DNA from: Chitinophagaceae bacterium
Lineage (GTDB): Bacteria > Bacteroidota > Bacteroidia > Chitinophagales > Chitinophagaceae
Direction of reading: 5' to 3'
Assembly: GCA_025449935.1 (NCBI GenBank)
Contig: JANWIJ010000025.1
Coordinates: 1 to 56,451, forward strand
Length of the DNA stretch: 56,451 nt
This document shows positions 1 to 7,874 of this stretch, one piece after another. The number at the start of each line of letters is the position of its first letter. Position 1 is the stretch's first letter. The notes beneath the pieces were generated by a model. That model saw nothing but the letters and a program-made list of their open reading frames with translations, made no database searches and was not told the origin of the DNA. A program made the translations under genes and the position numbers.

Positions 1-1130
1 CCATTTGAAAAACGTTCCCACAGTTCATCCATGTATACTTTTCTCCCTTTTTCGTACGAACGCTGGATACTTCTGCCGAGCGGGGTATAATACCTCGCCA
101 CCGTGAGCCGCATGGCAGAGCCATCACTTAAGGAGTATTGTTCCTGCACCAGTCCTTTTCCAAAAGTCCGGCGGCCAATAATGGTTGCCCGGCACCAATC
201 CTGCAGTGCACCGGCCAGTATCTCGCTGGCACTGGCTGATAATTCGTCCACCAGGACAGCCAATTTACCTTTTTCAAACAGACCGGGTCTTTTGCAGCGA
301 TATTCCCTTTTGCGGCTGTTTACCCCTTCCGTGTATACAATCAGTTTGTCACCATCCAGGAATTCATCCGCCATATCTACTGCTTCATTCATAAATCCAC
401 CTCCATTCCCGCGCAGGTCAAAAATGAGGGCTTGCATTCCCTGTGTTGTCAGCAACTCCATCGCCTCCATAAATTCTTCGTAACTGTTCTCGGTAAACTT
501 ATTCAGTTTTATATACCCGGTTGTTTTATCCATCATATAAGCCGCATCCACCGATGAAACAGGGATGCGTCCCCGGGTAACGGCGATTGTTTGGAGTTTC
601 CTGTCTCTTATTATTTGCAATACAGCTTTCGAACCCCGCTCACCCCGTATCAGTTTTTTTATTTCATCAATGGTAAACCGCCTGCCGGTAAGCAAAGAGT
701 CGTTCACCCGGGTTATTTTATCCCCGATCAGCAGTCCCGCCTTTTCGCTGGGCCCACCTGGAATAACATATACAATATTCACCGTGTCTTTAAAAAGATT
801 AAACTCGACACCAATACCTTCAAAATTCCCGGCGAGGTCTTCAATTGCTTCCTGTAATTCTACGGGCGGAAAGTAAACGGAATGGGGGTCCAGCTCGTTC
901 ATCATTTCCTGTATAGCCCTTCCTTCCAGGGAATCGATCCGTACAGAATCAACATATTTTAGCCGGATCAGGTCGAGCGCCTCCTGGAGTGTGCCCCGTT
1001 TATTGGAAGAAAAAAAACCTTTCTGGCTATCCGGCCTGTCGCTTAACTTATATCCCAGGAACATTCCGGCAATCATCACGATAGAAAAAATCAATGGAAG
1101 CCAAACCTGCAATTTTTTATTCCCCATCAT
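1..1130 (-). CDS. S41 family C-terminal processing peptidase (partial, 3' end outside window)
   Basis: The minus-strand frame is open from the ATG at 1130 to the window edge, so the C-terminus is missing. The visible 376 residues begin with a membrane or signal segment (about residues 8-28). A PDZ domain follows (about 95-180, including GIGVEFNLFKD and GDKITRVNDSLLTG), then the S41 catalytic domain. The serine lies in DELSASASEILAGALQD near residue 298, and the lysine follows in GRRTFGKGLVQ. These are the Ser/Lys dyad motifs of the CtpA/Prc family, which trims or degrades periplasmic proteins after PDZ recognition of the C-terminus. It is divergent from the kinase gene at 1287. Plus-strand ORFs over this region are shadows. 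The family call is firm; the substrate is unknown. Confidence 0.93.
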   Translation of the reverse strand, partial: MMGNKKLQVWLPLIFSIVMIAGMFLGYKLSDRPDSQKGFFSSNKRGTLQEALDLIRLKYVDSVRIDSLEGRAIQEMMNELDPHSVYFPPVELQEAIEDLAGNFEGIGVEFNLFKDTVNIVYVIPGGPSEKAGLLIGDKITRVNDSLLTGRRFTIDEIKKLIRGERGSKAVLQIIRDRKLQTIAVTRGRIPVSSVDAAYMMDKTTGYIKLNKFTENSYEEFMEAMELLTTQGMQALIFDLRGNGGGFMNEAVDMADEFLDGDKLIVYTEGVNSRKREYRCKRPGLFEKGKLAVLVDELSASASEILAGALQDWCRATIIGRRTFGKGLVQEQYSLSDGSAMRLTVARYYTPLGRSIQRSYEKGRKVYMDELWERFSN

Positions 1131-1286
1131 AAACCGTAATTATGTAATTTGACGCAAAATAGAGAAAAGTTTCTGCTTGCTGGTTGCGGGATCCGGGTTA
1201 GCGGTGAACCAGGCGATTTAATCCATGAGAACAGCATTCGTTAATTAAGTACCCCGTCCAGCAAACTGCAGCAAATAAACAATCAC

Positions 1287-2129
1287 ATGGCTTCCGTAAA
1301 ACTTATAGCAGACAGTGGTGCTACCAAGGCCGAATGGTGCTTATTGCACAATAACAAAAAAAAGACAATCATTACCCAGGGTATCAGTCCTTATTTCCTG
1401 CATACTGACCAGATAACAGAACTCCTGCTGAAAGAACTGAAACCAAAGCTGAAGGATATAGCCGTAGATGAAGTGTATTATTATGGCACGGGTTGTGCCA
1501 ATGCAGACAACGCCCGGTCCGTAAAGAAGGCGGTCAGTAAAGTTTTCCGGGGAGCGAATGTCACGGTCAACCACGACCTGATGGCAGCTGCGAGAGCGTT
1601 GTGCGGTAGCGGGAAAGGGATAGCCTGTATTTTAGGTACCGGTTCAAACTCCTGCTATTATGATGGTAAAAAAATTGTCAGGAACAGCCCTGGACTGGGT
1701 TATGTGCTGGGGGATGAAGGCAGCGGGGCTTACCTCGGGAAAAAAGTGATCCAGTATTACCTCTACGGAACTTTTGATGATGAGCTGAGAGGCAGATTTG
1801 ATGTAACTTATACAACGAACACAGCGGAGATCCTGGAAAATGTTTATAAGAAACCTTTACCCAACCGTTACCTGGCGGGGTTTACCAAATTCCTGGCCGA
1901 TAACCGGGGTCATTACATGATCGAGAATATCATTGAAGACGGTTTGAATGATTTTTTCTTTAATCATCTCTGCAAGTACCGCGAAACATGGACGCTCCCG
2001 GTGCATTTTGCCGGAAGTGTTGCATTTGGTTTTAAGGATGTCTTACAGCAACTTTGCGGCAGTTACGAATTTGAACTGGGTAAAGTGATGAAAAACCCGA
2101 TGGAAGGATTGGTAACCTATCATAGTTAA
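1287..2129 (+). CDS. BadF/BadG-family amino-sugar kinase (GlcNAc or MurNAc kinase)
   Basis: This 280-residue protein belongs to the ASKHA-fold BadF/BadG/BcrA/BcrD ATPase family. The first phosphate loop is at the N-terminus (DSGATKAEW), the second at about residue 118 (ILGTGSNSCYYDG), and a conserved GYVLGDEGSGAYLGKK segment follows. Proteins of this type in Bacteroidota are usually annotated as N-acetylglucosamine kinase. The stop codon directly abuts the ATG of murQ (TAAATG), so the two are probably translated together. That pairing suggests the kinase makes MurNAc-6-phosphate for the etherase, as clostridial MurK of the same superfamily phosphorylates both MurNAc and GlcNAc. The family is clear; the MurNAc specificity is inferred from context. 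Confidence 0.85.
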   Translation: MASVKLIADSGATKAEWCLLHNNKKKTIITQGISPYFLHTDQITELLLKELKPKLKDIAVDEVYYYGTGCANADNARSVKKAVSKVFRGANVTVNHDLMAAARALCGSGKGIACILGTGSNSCYYDGKKIVRNSPGLGYVLGDEGSGAYLGKKVIQYYLYGTFDDELRGRFDVTYTTNTAEILENVYKKPLPNRYLAGFTKFLADNRGHYMIENIIEDGLNDFFFNHLCKYRETWTLPVHFAGSVAFGFKDVLQQLCGSYEFELGKVMKNPMEGLVTYHS

Positions 2130-2957
2130 ATGAACGGATGTATGGCATTTGAAAAAATTACAGAACAGCCCAGCCACTACCGGCACCTGGAAAAAATGTC
2201 GGTAAGTGAACTGGTCATCAATATTAATAAAGAAGACCAGACAGTTCCCGCTGCAGTGGAAAAAGCCATTCCCCAAATCGAAAAACTGGCCGAAGCAGCC
2301 GGGGATAAAATGCTGATGGGGGGCAGGATGTTTTATATCGGTGCCGGTACCAGCGGCCGGTTAGGGATTGTGGATGCCAGTGAATGTCCTCCAACTTATG
2401 GAGTACCTTACGGGTTAGTGATTGGTATTATCGCAGGTGGAGAAAAAGCCATTACCACCGCTGTTGAATTTGCGGAGGATGATAAAGAACAGGGCTGGAA
2501 AGATCTGCTGGAGCACCAGGTAAGTGATAAAGATGTGGTGATCGGTATTGCAGCCAGCGGAACTACACCTTATGTTATCGGGGCACTGGAAGAGTGCAGG
2601 AAAAGAGGCATTATCACCGGGAGCATTTCCTGTAATCCATACTCCCCGGTCAGTGCGGCTGCGGACTTCCCGATTGAAGTGGTGGTGGGACCTGAATTTG
2701 TGACCGGCAGTACGAGAATGAAAAGCGGGACCGCCCAAAAATTAGTGCTCAATATGATCTCTACCTCGGTAATGATACAACTGGGACGGGTAGAAGATAA
2801 TAAAATGGTGAATATGCAGCTCACCAATGACAAGCTGGTTGACCGGGGCACCCGGATGCTGATGGAGCGGGTTAAATTGACCAACTACAAAAAAGCCAAA
2901 GAGTTGCTGCTGAAATATGGAAGTGTAAAAAAAGCGGCAGATTCTTATGCTGAATAA
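2130..2957 (+). CDS. murQ: N-acetylmuramic acid 6-phosphate etherase
   Basis: MurQ cleaves the lactyl ether of MurNAc-6-phosphate to give GlcNAc-6-phosphate and D-lactate in cytoplasmic peptidoglycan recycling. The protein is about 275 residues, within the family range. It has a SIS sugar-phosphate isomerase fold with the expected blocks FYIGAGTSGRLGIVDASE, GIAASGTTPYVIGAL and TGSTRMKSGTAQKLVLN. The first ATG (2130) touches the stop of the upstream kinase. A second in-frame ATG four codons later (2142, MAFEKITEQ) is an equally plausible start. Together with the kinase it forms a two-gene MurNAc catabolic operon. No sugar transporter or regulator lies beside it. Confidence 0.93.
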   Translation: MNGCMAFEKITEQPSHYRHLEKMSVSELVININKEDQTVPAAVEKAIPQIEKLAEAAGDKMLMGGRMFYIGAGTSGRLGIVDASECPPTYGVPYGLVIGIIAGGEKAITTAVEFAEDDKEQGWKDLLEHQVSDKDVVIGIAASGTTPYVIGALEECRKRGIITGSISCNPYSPVSAAADFPIEVVVGPEFVTGSTRMKSGTAQKLVLNMISTSVMIQLGRVEDNKMVNMQLTNDKLVDRGTRMLMERVKLTNYKKAKELLLKYGSVKKAADSYAE

Positions 2958-3036
2958 TTTTACAGTTCGGTTCCCGGTTACTCACTCCCCGTACCCGAAA
3001 TGATTCCAACGATCGATGGCTCCTGCTTTGAATTGT

Positions 3037-3044
3037 TATCTTTG
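3037..3044 (+). promoter_or_regulatory. Bacteroidota -7 box (TATCTTTG) upstream of the 3061 gene
   Basis: TATCTTTG is an exact match to the Bacteroidota sigma factor -7 element TAnnTTTG, 16 bases ahead of the ATG at 3061. I see no good TTTG -33 element at the usual distance. Confidence 0.5.
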
Positions 3045-3060
3045 CAGTGAATCCTAGTCT

Positions 3061-3627
3061 ATGCAGGACATTGAACCCTTTTACAACTGGCGGCATATTT
3101 ATATCAGCGAAGAAGACCCGCTATCTCCTTTTTACGGAAGGATCTACTCGGAGTTCGAGTTTTCACTCACGGTATACAATTATTATATTCACCCGCAATG
3201 GGACGACTTTGGAAGCCGTACATTATACCTGAAGGTTTTGCTGGCTGATTACGAGGAAAAATATGCTGTCATTGAACTGATCGGGGAATGGAATGATGCC
3301 ATTGAAAATGATATTATGGAGCTAAAGCGGGAGGTCCTTGAAAAATTCATGGCGGAGGGTATTTTTAAATTTATCCTGATCGGTGAAAATGTGCTCAACT
3401 TTCACAGTGATGGCAAAGATTATTATGAAGAACTATACGAGGAAGTTTCAGAAGAGAATGGCTGGGCAGTTTGTTTAAATATGCCGGAGCAAACACAGTA
3501 TGATTTTAAACATGCCCACCTGAACCGGTATGTAGAATTGATGCAGCTCGATAACTGGCGAACCTACAAGCCTTTTCATTTGTTTAAAAAGATTGATAGT
3601 GAGTTATCCGCCAGGTTGAATTTTTAG
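3061..3627 (+). CDS. Conserved-looking hypothetical protein (188 aa)
   Basis: I do not recognise a named family. The protein is soluble-looking, with no signal peptide or membrane segment, and it is rich in acidic and aromatic residues (for example DYYEELYEEVSEENGW). The ATG at 3061 follows a TATCTTTG promoter box. There is no other gene in the long stretch on either strand and the composition matches the neighbouring genes, so it is very likely real. It stands alone between murQ and sdhC with its own promoter. No catalytic motif is visible. Confidence 0.75.
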   Translation: MQDIEPFYNWRHIYISEEDPLSPFYGRIYSEFEFSLTVYNYYIHPQWDDFGSRTLYLKVLLADYEEKYAVIELIGEWNDAIENDIMELKREVLEKFMAEGIFKFILIGENVLNFHSDGKDYYEELYEEVSEENGWAVCLNMPEQTQYDFKHAHLNRYVELMQLDNWRTYKPFHLFKKIDSELSARLNF

Positions 3628-3806
3628 CCGGTTATGATTTTAATCATAAAAAATAAGATAGGTAAGTTAAGACCCTGTCAATCTTTAACCTGTTAATTGC
3701 CATTCGACAGATAAATCCCAAAAGCCTACATGTTGCATGAAGTTTGCCGGTATTTATCTAACTGTTTATTGCCTAAAACTTTTCTTAAATTTTGGCTGTC
3801 CGTTAG

Positions 3807-3814
3807 TATTTTTG
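3807..3814 (+). promoter_or_regulatory. sdhC: Possible -7 box (TATTTTTG) of the sdh operon
   Basis: TATTTTTG matches TAnnTTTG and lies 32 bases before the chosen sdhC start at 3847, which fits a short leader. The nearest TTTG (3791-3794) is only 12 bases upstream, shorter than usual, so the -33 half is weak. Confidence 0.35.
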
Positions 3815-3846
3815 CCAAAATTGTTCCCCCTCTAAGAACGAAGCTT

Positions 3847-4518
3847 ATGAAATGGTCTGAAATGTTCACGTCCTCGATTGGCAAAAAGTGGGTGATGGCG
3901 CTGACAGGTATCTTTTTAATTCTTTTTTTGATCATACATGTCAGTCTTAATGCCTGTATCTGGGCGAATGACGGCGGTGCGATGTTTAACCAGGGCGCCC
4001 ATTTTATGGGTTCTACGGTGGTGCCAAGGATCCTGGAGATCGGTCTTTTCCTTGGTTTTTTCATCCATATCATCCAGGGACTGGTGCTTGAATTCCAGAA
4101 CCGCAGCAAAAGAAAGAAAGGTTATGCAGTCGCCATGGGAAATAAAGGAAGTAAATGGTATAGCCGGAGTATGGGCTTGCTGGGTACATTGATCCTCTTT
4201 TTCCTGGTCATTCATATTTCGCATTTCTGGTTTCCAAACCGGTCACACCAGGGATTCCTCCTGGGCGAAGAAATAAACCTGTATGAAAGAATGAAGGAAG
4301 TTTTTCAAACTGAATGGGTAGTGATCGTTTATGTATTGGGATGTATTTCCCTGGCCTGGCACTTAGTGCATGGTTTTGAAAGTGCCTTCCGCACTCTTGG
4401 TGTAAGTAATAAGAAATACCTGGCAATGTTCAAGGCGCTGGGAATTGGTTTTTCTGTGATAGTGCCGCTGGCCTTTGCACTGATGCCGGTAAGTTTTTAT
4501 TTGGGTTGGATAAAGTAG
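3847..4518 (+). CDS. sdhC: Succinate dehydrogenase/fumarate reductase cytochrome b subunit
   Basis: This is the membrane anchor of complex II, of the single-polypeptide di-heme b558 type used by Bacteroidota. From ATG 3847 it is 223 residues with five hydrophobic segments. The start gives the family's usual N-terminus (MKWSEMFTSSIGKKWVMALT). An in-frame extension upstream to 3730 would add 39 unlikely residues and run over the probable promoter. Candidate heme-ligand histidines sit in the helices (LIIHVSLNACIW, FFIHIIQGLVLE, LVIHISHFWF, AWHLVHGFESAF). It is the first gene of sdhC-sdhA-sdhB, about 100 bases ahead of sdhA. Confidence 0.93.
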   Translation: MKWSEMFTSSIGKKWVMALTGIFLILFLIIHVSLNACIWANDGGAMFNQGAHFMGSTVVPRILEIGLFLGFFIHIIQGLVLEFQNRSKRKKGYAVAMGNKGSKWYSRSMGLLGTLILFFLVIHISHFWFPNRSHQGFLLGEEINLYERMKEVFQTEWVVIVYVLGCISLAWHLVHGFESAFRTLGVSNKKYLAMFKALGIGFSVIVPLAFALMPVSFYLGWIK

Positions 4519-4617
4519 GGAGGAGGAAGGAGGAAGTAGAACAATGGTACCTGTTCAAAACCGGGCACAAAAAAATTCAGAACTATTGTAGCACATTATC
4601 AAATATCAAATTGATTT

Positions 4618-6594
4618 ATGCTTGATTCAAAAATTCCTGCCGGGACGTTAGAAGATAAATGGACAGATTATAAGGGTCATTGCAAATTGGTGAACCCCGC
4701 TAACAAAAGAAAGCTGGAGATTATCATTGTAGGAACAGGTCTTGCCGGTGCTTCGGCAGCGGCCGCGCTGGGCGAACTGGGCTATAAGGTAAAAGCATTT
4801 TGTTTCCAGGATTCCCCGCGCCGGGCACATTCGATTGCGGCGCAGGGAGGGATCAATGCCGCCAAGAATTACCAGAACGATGGGGATTCTGTTTTCCGTT
4901 TGTTTTATGATACGGTGAAAGGAGGCGATTACCGGGCAAGAGAGGGTAATGTACACCGGCTGGCGGAAGTAAGCGTAAACATTATTGATCAATGTGTGGC
5001 ACAGGGAGTTCCTTTTGCCAGGGAATATGGGGGCTTGCTGAATAACCGTTCATTCGGAGGGACACAGGTTAAAAGAACTTTTTACGCGGCTGGTCAAACG
5101 GGTCAGCAATTACTGATCGGTGCTTACCAGGCATTGGAAAGACAGGTGGCATTGGGAAATGTACAGATGTACAACCGCCACGAAATGCTGGATATTGTGA
5201 TGGTTGATGATAAGGCAAGAGGAATAATTTGCCGAAATCTTGTGAATGGTGAACTGGAAAGACATTTTGGACATGCCGTATTATTATGTACCGGCGGATA
5301 TGGCAACGTATTTTATCTTTCTACCAACGCGATGGGCAGCAATGTTACTGCCGCCTGGAAAGCTCATAAGAAAGGCGCTTTTTTTGGTAATCCCTGCTTT
5401 ACACAAATTCATCCCACTTGTATTCCCGTGAGCGGTGACCACCAGTCAAAGCTGACATTAATGTCAGAATCGCTTAGAAATGACGGCCGGATATGGGTTC
5501 CGAAAAAACAGGGAGATACCAGAAAACCCAATGATATCCCCGAAGAGGAAAGAGATTATTACCTGGAAAGAAGATACCCCGCTTTCGGAAACCTGGTTCC
5601 AAGGGACGTTGCTTCAAGAGCGGCCAAAGAAAGATGTGATGCCGGCTATGGCGTAGGCACAACAAAGCAGGCGGTATACCTTGATTTTAAATACAACCTG
5701 ATCAATAAATACGGTAAAACAGAAGCCGGTAAATTAGGTATTGAAAATCCTGATTTGGAAACATTGGTGCGGTTGGGTAAGGAAGTCGTGAAGGAAGAGT
5801 ATGGTAATCTCTTTGACATGTATGAAAAGATCACCGGTGAAAATCCTTACGAAGTACCCATGCGGATCTACCCCGCGGTTCACTACACCATGGGTGGTTT
5901 GTGGGTGGATTATGAATTGATGACGAATGTGAAAGGATTGTATTGCCTGGGTGAAGCGAATTTCAGCGATCATGGCGCCAACCGGCTGGGTGCCTCGGCC
6001 CTGATGCAGGGACTGGCGGATGGTTATTTTGTCATCCCCTATACAATTGGGAATTACCTGGCGGATGAAATAGCCACGAAACCCATTCCAACTTCGCATG
6101 AAGCATTTGAGCAGACAGAAAAAGCGGTAAGGGACAGGATCAATACACTGATGAATATAAAAGGAAAGCAAACCGTTGAAAGTTTTCATAAGCGGCTGGG
6201 AAAGATCATGTGGGAAAAATGCGGGATGGCCCGTCATGCGGCCGGCTTGCAGGAAGCTATCAGCGAAATACAGGCTTTAAAAAAAGAATTCTGGAGTGAT
6301 CTCAGAATTCCGGGCAGCATCAATGAAATGAATCCGGAATTAGACAAGGCTGGGCGGGTGGCTGATTTTATAGAGCTGGGTGAGTTGATGTGTAAAGATG
6401 CCCTCGCCAGGAATGAAAGCTGTGGCGGTCATTTCCGCGAAGAAAGCCAGACCGAAGAAGGCGAAGCAAAAAGAAATGATGAACAGTATGCATATGTGGC
6501 AGCCTGGGAATTTAAAGGGGAAAGTAACTGGGAGTTACATAAAGAGGTATTGAATTTTGAAATAGCAAAGCCGACGCAGAGAAGCTATAAGTAA
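4618..6594 (+). CDS. sdhA: Succinate dehydrogenase/fumarate reductase flavoprotein subunit
   Basis: This is the catalytic FAD subunit of complex II, interconverting succinate and fumarate at the cytoplasmic face of the membrane. It has 658 residues, normal for the Bacteroidota form. The N-terminal dinucleotide-binding motif is [19 protein letters not shown]. The covalent FAD attachment region is [15 protein letters not shown]. Further family blocks are [24 protein letters not shown] and [20 protein letters not shown]. The TAA stop (6592-6594) is also where the left inverted repeat of the inserted cassette begins, so the insertion leaves the protein intact. Between this gene and sdhB there are normally only a few bases; here more than 420 intervene. 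Confidence 0.97.
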   Translation: MLDSKIPAGTLEDKWTDYKGHCKLVNPANKRKLEIIIVGTGLAGASAAAALGELGYKVKAFCFQDSPRRAHSIAAQGGINAAKNYQNDGDSVFRLFYDTVKGGDYRAREGNVHRLAEVSVNIIDQCVAQGVPFAREYGGLLNNRSFGGTQVKRTFYAAGQTGQQLLIGAYQALERQVALGNVQMYNRHEMLDIVMVDDKARGIICRNLVNGELERHFGHAVLLCTGGYGNVFYLSTNAMGSNVTAAWKAHKKGAFFGNPCFTQIHPTCIPVSGDHQSKLTLMSESLRNDGRIWVPKKQGDTRKPNDIPEEERDYYLERRYPAFGNLVPRDVASRAAKERCDAGYGVGTTKQAVYLDFKYNLINKYGKTEAGKLGIENPDLETLVRLGKEVVKEEYGNLFDMYEKITGENPYEVPMRIYPAVHYTMGGLWVDYELMTNVKGLYCLGEANFSDHGANRLGASALMQGLADGYFVIPYTIGNYLADEIATKPIPTSHEAFEQTEKAVRDRINTLMNIKGKQTVESFHKRLGKIMWEKCGMARHAAGLQEAISEIQALKKEFWSDLRIPGSINEMNPELDKAGRVADFIELGELMCKDALARNESCGGHFREESQTEEGEAKRNDEQYAYVAAWEFKGESNWELHKEVLNFEIAKPTQRSYK

Positions 6595-6627
6595 TTTAAG
6601 AATTTGTGAATTTGACAATTTGGCAAT
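6594..6627 (+). repeat. Left inverted repeat of the sdh cassette, built of octamers
   Basis: The arm begins at the last base of the sdhA stop codon and reads as tandem AATTTNNN octamers starting at 6593 (AATTTAAG, AATTTGTG, AATTTGAC, AATTTGGC), then AATG. It ends inside the ATG of the four-helix-bundle ORF. It pairs with 6976-7009. Confidence 0.85.
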
Positions 6628-6976
6628 GCAAGTTCAATCTGAAAATATAATTTTTAAGAAGACGATTGAATTTTCATTATCCACAATTGTATATGTTGAA
6701 TTACTCGAAAGTCAGCGGAAATATGTTATAGCCCGGCAACTTTTAAGGTCGGCAACCTCAATCGGCGCTAATGTTCACGAGGCACAGAATGCTGAAAGCT
6801 TAGCTGACTTTATTCATAGGTTTAAAATTGCAGCAAAAGAGGTTGAGGAAACTAAATATTGGTTGAAATTATGTAGTGCAACTTCGAGCTACCCGGATTG
6901 CGGACATTTAATTGAAGAACTAAATGAGATTGATAAGATAATTACTAAAATAATTTCGACAAGTAAAGCAAAGTAA
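6626..6976 (+). CDS. Four-helix-bundle protein, S23/23S rRNA intervening-sequence protein family
   Basis: From ATG 6626 the protein has 116 residues and is almost entirely helical. The diagnostic segment is [19 protein letters not shown] followed by [19 protein letters not shown], the conserved core of the S23/IVP four-helix-bundle family (same fold as Avd of diversity-generating retroelements). The family forms small oligomeric bundles; its function outside rRNA introns is unknown. The start ATG shares two bases with the left inverted repeat and the stop TAA shares one base with the right one. A TTG two codons upstream is possible but lies within the repeat. It is co-oriented with sdhA and sdhB, so it is presumably on the sdh transcript. 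Confidence 0.88.
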   Translation: MQVQSENIIFKKTIEFSLSTIVYVELLESQRKYVIARQLLRSATSIGANVHEAQNAESLADFIHRFKIAAKEVEETKYWLKLCSATSSYPDCGHLIEELNEIDKIITKIISTSKAK

Positions 6977-7009
6977 TTGCCGAATTGTCAAATTCACAAA
7001 TTGTCAAAT
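6976..7009 (-). repeat. Right inverted repeat of the sdh cassette
   Basis: Read on the minus strand it gives the same octamer series as the left arm (ATTTGAC, AATTTGTG, AATTTGAC, AATTCGGC, AAT). It begins at the last base of the ORF stop codon and ends 8 bases before the first candidate ATG of sdhB at 7018. Confidence 0.85.
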
Positions 7010-7017
7010 GGCGTATT

Positions 7018-7782
7018 ATGGAACAGTACATGATGAATCTTACCTTGAAAGTCTGGAGGCAAAAAAATAGTGCTGACCGGGGCGGTTTTGAAACCTACCC
7101 CGTAAAAAATATTTCTTCGGAAATGTCTTTCCTGGAAATGATCGACGTATTGAATGAAGAGCTGATCATACAGGGAAAAGACCCGATCGCATTCGATCAT
7201 GATTGCCGCGAAGGAATTTGTGGCATGTGCTCTATGTATATTAATGGCCGTCCGCATGGACCCTGGCAGGCCAATACGGTTTGCCAGCTGCACATGCGCG
7301 CTTACCAAAACGGGGACACGATTGTTGTTGAGCCCTGGCGGGCAAATGCATTCCCGGTTATCAAAGACCTGGTTGTTGACAGGAGTGCGTTTGACCGCAT
7401 CATCCAGGCCGGAGGTTATATTTCAGTTAACACCGGCAACGCCGTGGATGCCAATGCTGTACCCGTTGAAAAAGACAAGGCCGATGCCGCATTTGCCGCA
7501 GCATCCTGCATCGGCTGCGGAGCCTGCGTTGCAGCCTGCAAAAATTCTTCTGCCCTGCTCTTTGTATCGGCTAAGGTTTCCCACCTGGCCCTATTACCAC
7601 AAGGAGGGCCCGAACGAAAAACCCGGGCACTGAACATGGTCGCGCAGATGGATAAGGAAGGATTTGGCTCCTGCACCAATACCGGTGCCTGTGAAGCGGT
7701 TTGCCCCAAAGAAATTTCTATTGAAAATATAGCGAGGCTCAACCGGGAGTATATGATGGCGGGTGCTGCTTCGGCGAAATAG
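7018..7782 (+). CDS. sdhB: Succinate dehydrogenase/fumarate reductase iron-sulfur subunit
   Basis: This is the electron-transfer subunit of complex II. Cysteines for the 2Fe-2S cluster are in CREGICGMC plus a later Cys (ANTVC). The C-terminal ferredoxin-like part carries [11 protein letters not shown] and [12 protein letters not shown] for the other clusters. Candidate starts are ATG 7018, 7030 and 7033; the family N-terminus ([11 protein letters not shown]) favours 7030 or 7033. The in-frame opening farther upstream (from 6985) is inside the cassette's right repeat and should not be counted. The gene ends just before a strong terminator. The cassette therefore replaces the normal sdhA-sdhB junction without damaging either product. 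Confidence 0.95.
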   Translation: MEQYMMNLTLKVWRQKNSADRGGFETYPVKNISSEMSFLEMIDVLNEELIIQGKDPIAFDHDCREGICGMCSMYINGRPHGPWQANTVCQLHMRAYQNGDTIVVEPWRANAFPVIKDLVVDRSAFDRIIQAGGYISVNTGNAVDANAVPVEKDKADAAFAAASCIGCGACVAACKNSSALLFVSAKVSHLALLPQGGPERKTRALNMVAQMDKEGFGSCTNTGACEAVCPKEISIENIARLNREYMMAGAASAK

Positions 7783-7805
7783 ACTTAACCCGTTTGACAG
7801 CTGGT

Positions 7806-7830
7806 GCCCTTTCCCGGAAAGGGCTTTTTT
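7806..7830 (+). terminator. Rho-independent terminator of the sdh operon
   Basis: The stem GCCCTTT / AAAGGGC with loop CCCGG is followed by six T. It lies 23 bases after the sdhB stop. Confidence 0.85.
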
Positions 7831-7874
7831 GTTTCAGGAAGGTCTTCGTATATTCATTATTACAACCTCCAGTC

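Larger units (their letters stand above)
6594..7009 (+). mobile_element. IVS-like cassette: four-helix-bundle ORF bounded by 34-bp inverted repeats
   Basis: A compact 416-base unit occupies the sdhA-sdhB gap. Its two ends (6594-6627 and 6976-7009) are inverted copies matching at 31 of 34 positions. The inner 27 bases match at 26 of 27. The ORF inside starts at the inner edge of the left arm and stops at the inner edge of the right arm. There is no transposase, and I see no clear target duplication. The base composition is visibly more AT-rich than sdhA or sdhB. The plan resembles intervening sequences of bacterial 23S rRNA genes, which also consist of an S23-family ORF closed by a base-paired stem. 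That it is mobile is inferred from its structure and position. Confidence 0.7.

Noticed and set aside
103-876. Plus-strand ORFs of 126 and 103 codons at the window start
   Set aside because: They are antisense to the S41 protease, whose PDZ and Ser/Lys motifs are clear. The plus-strand translations show no family features.
6985-7017. Upstream extension of sdhB
   Set aside because: These codons are the cassette's right inverted repeat; the conserved SdhB N-terminus starts later.
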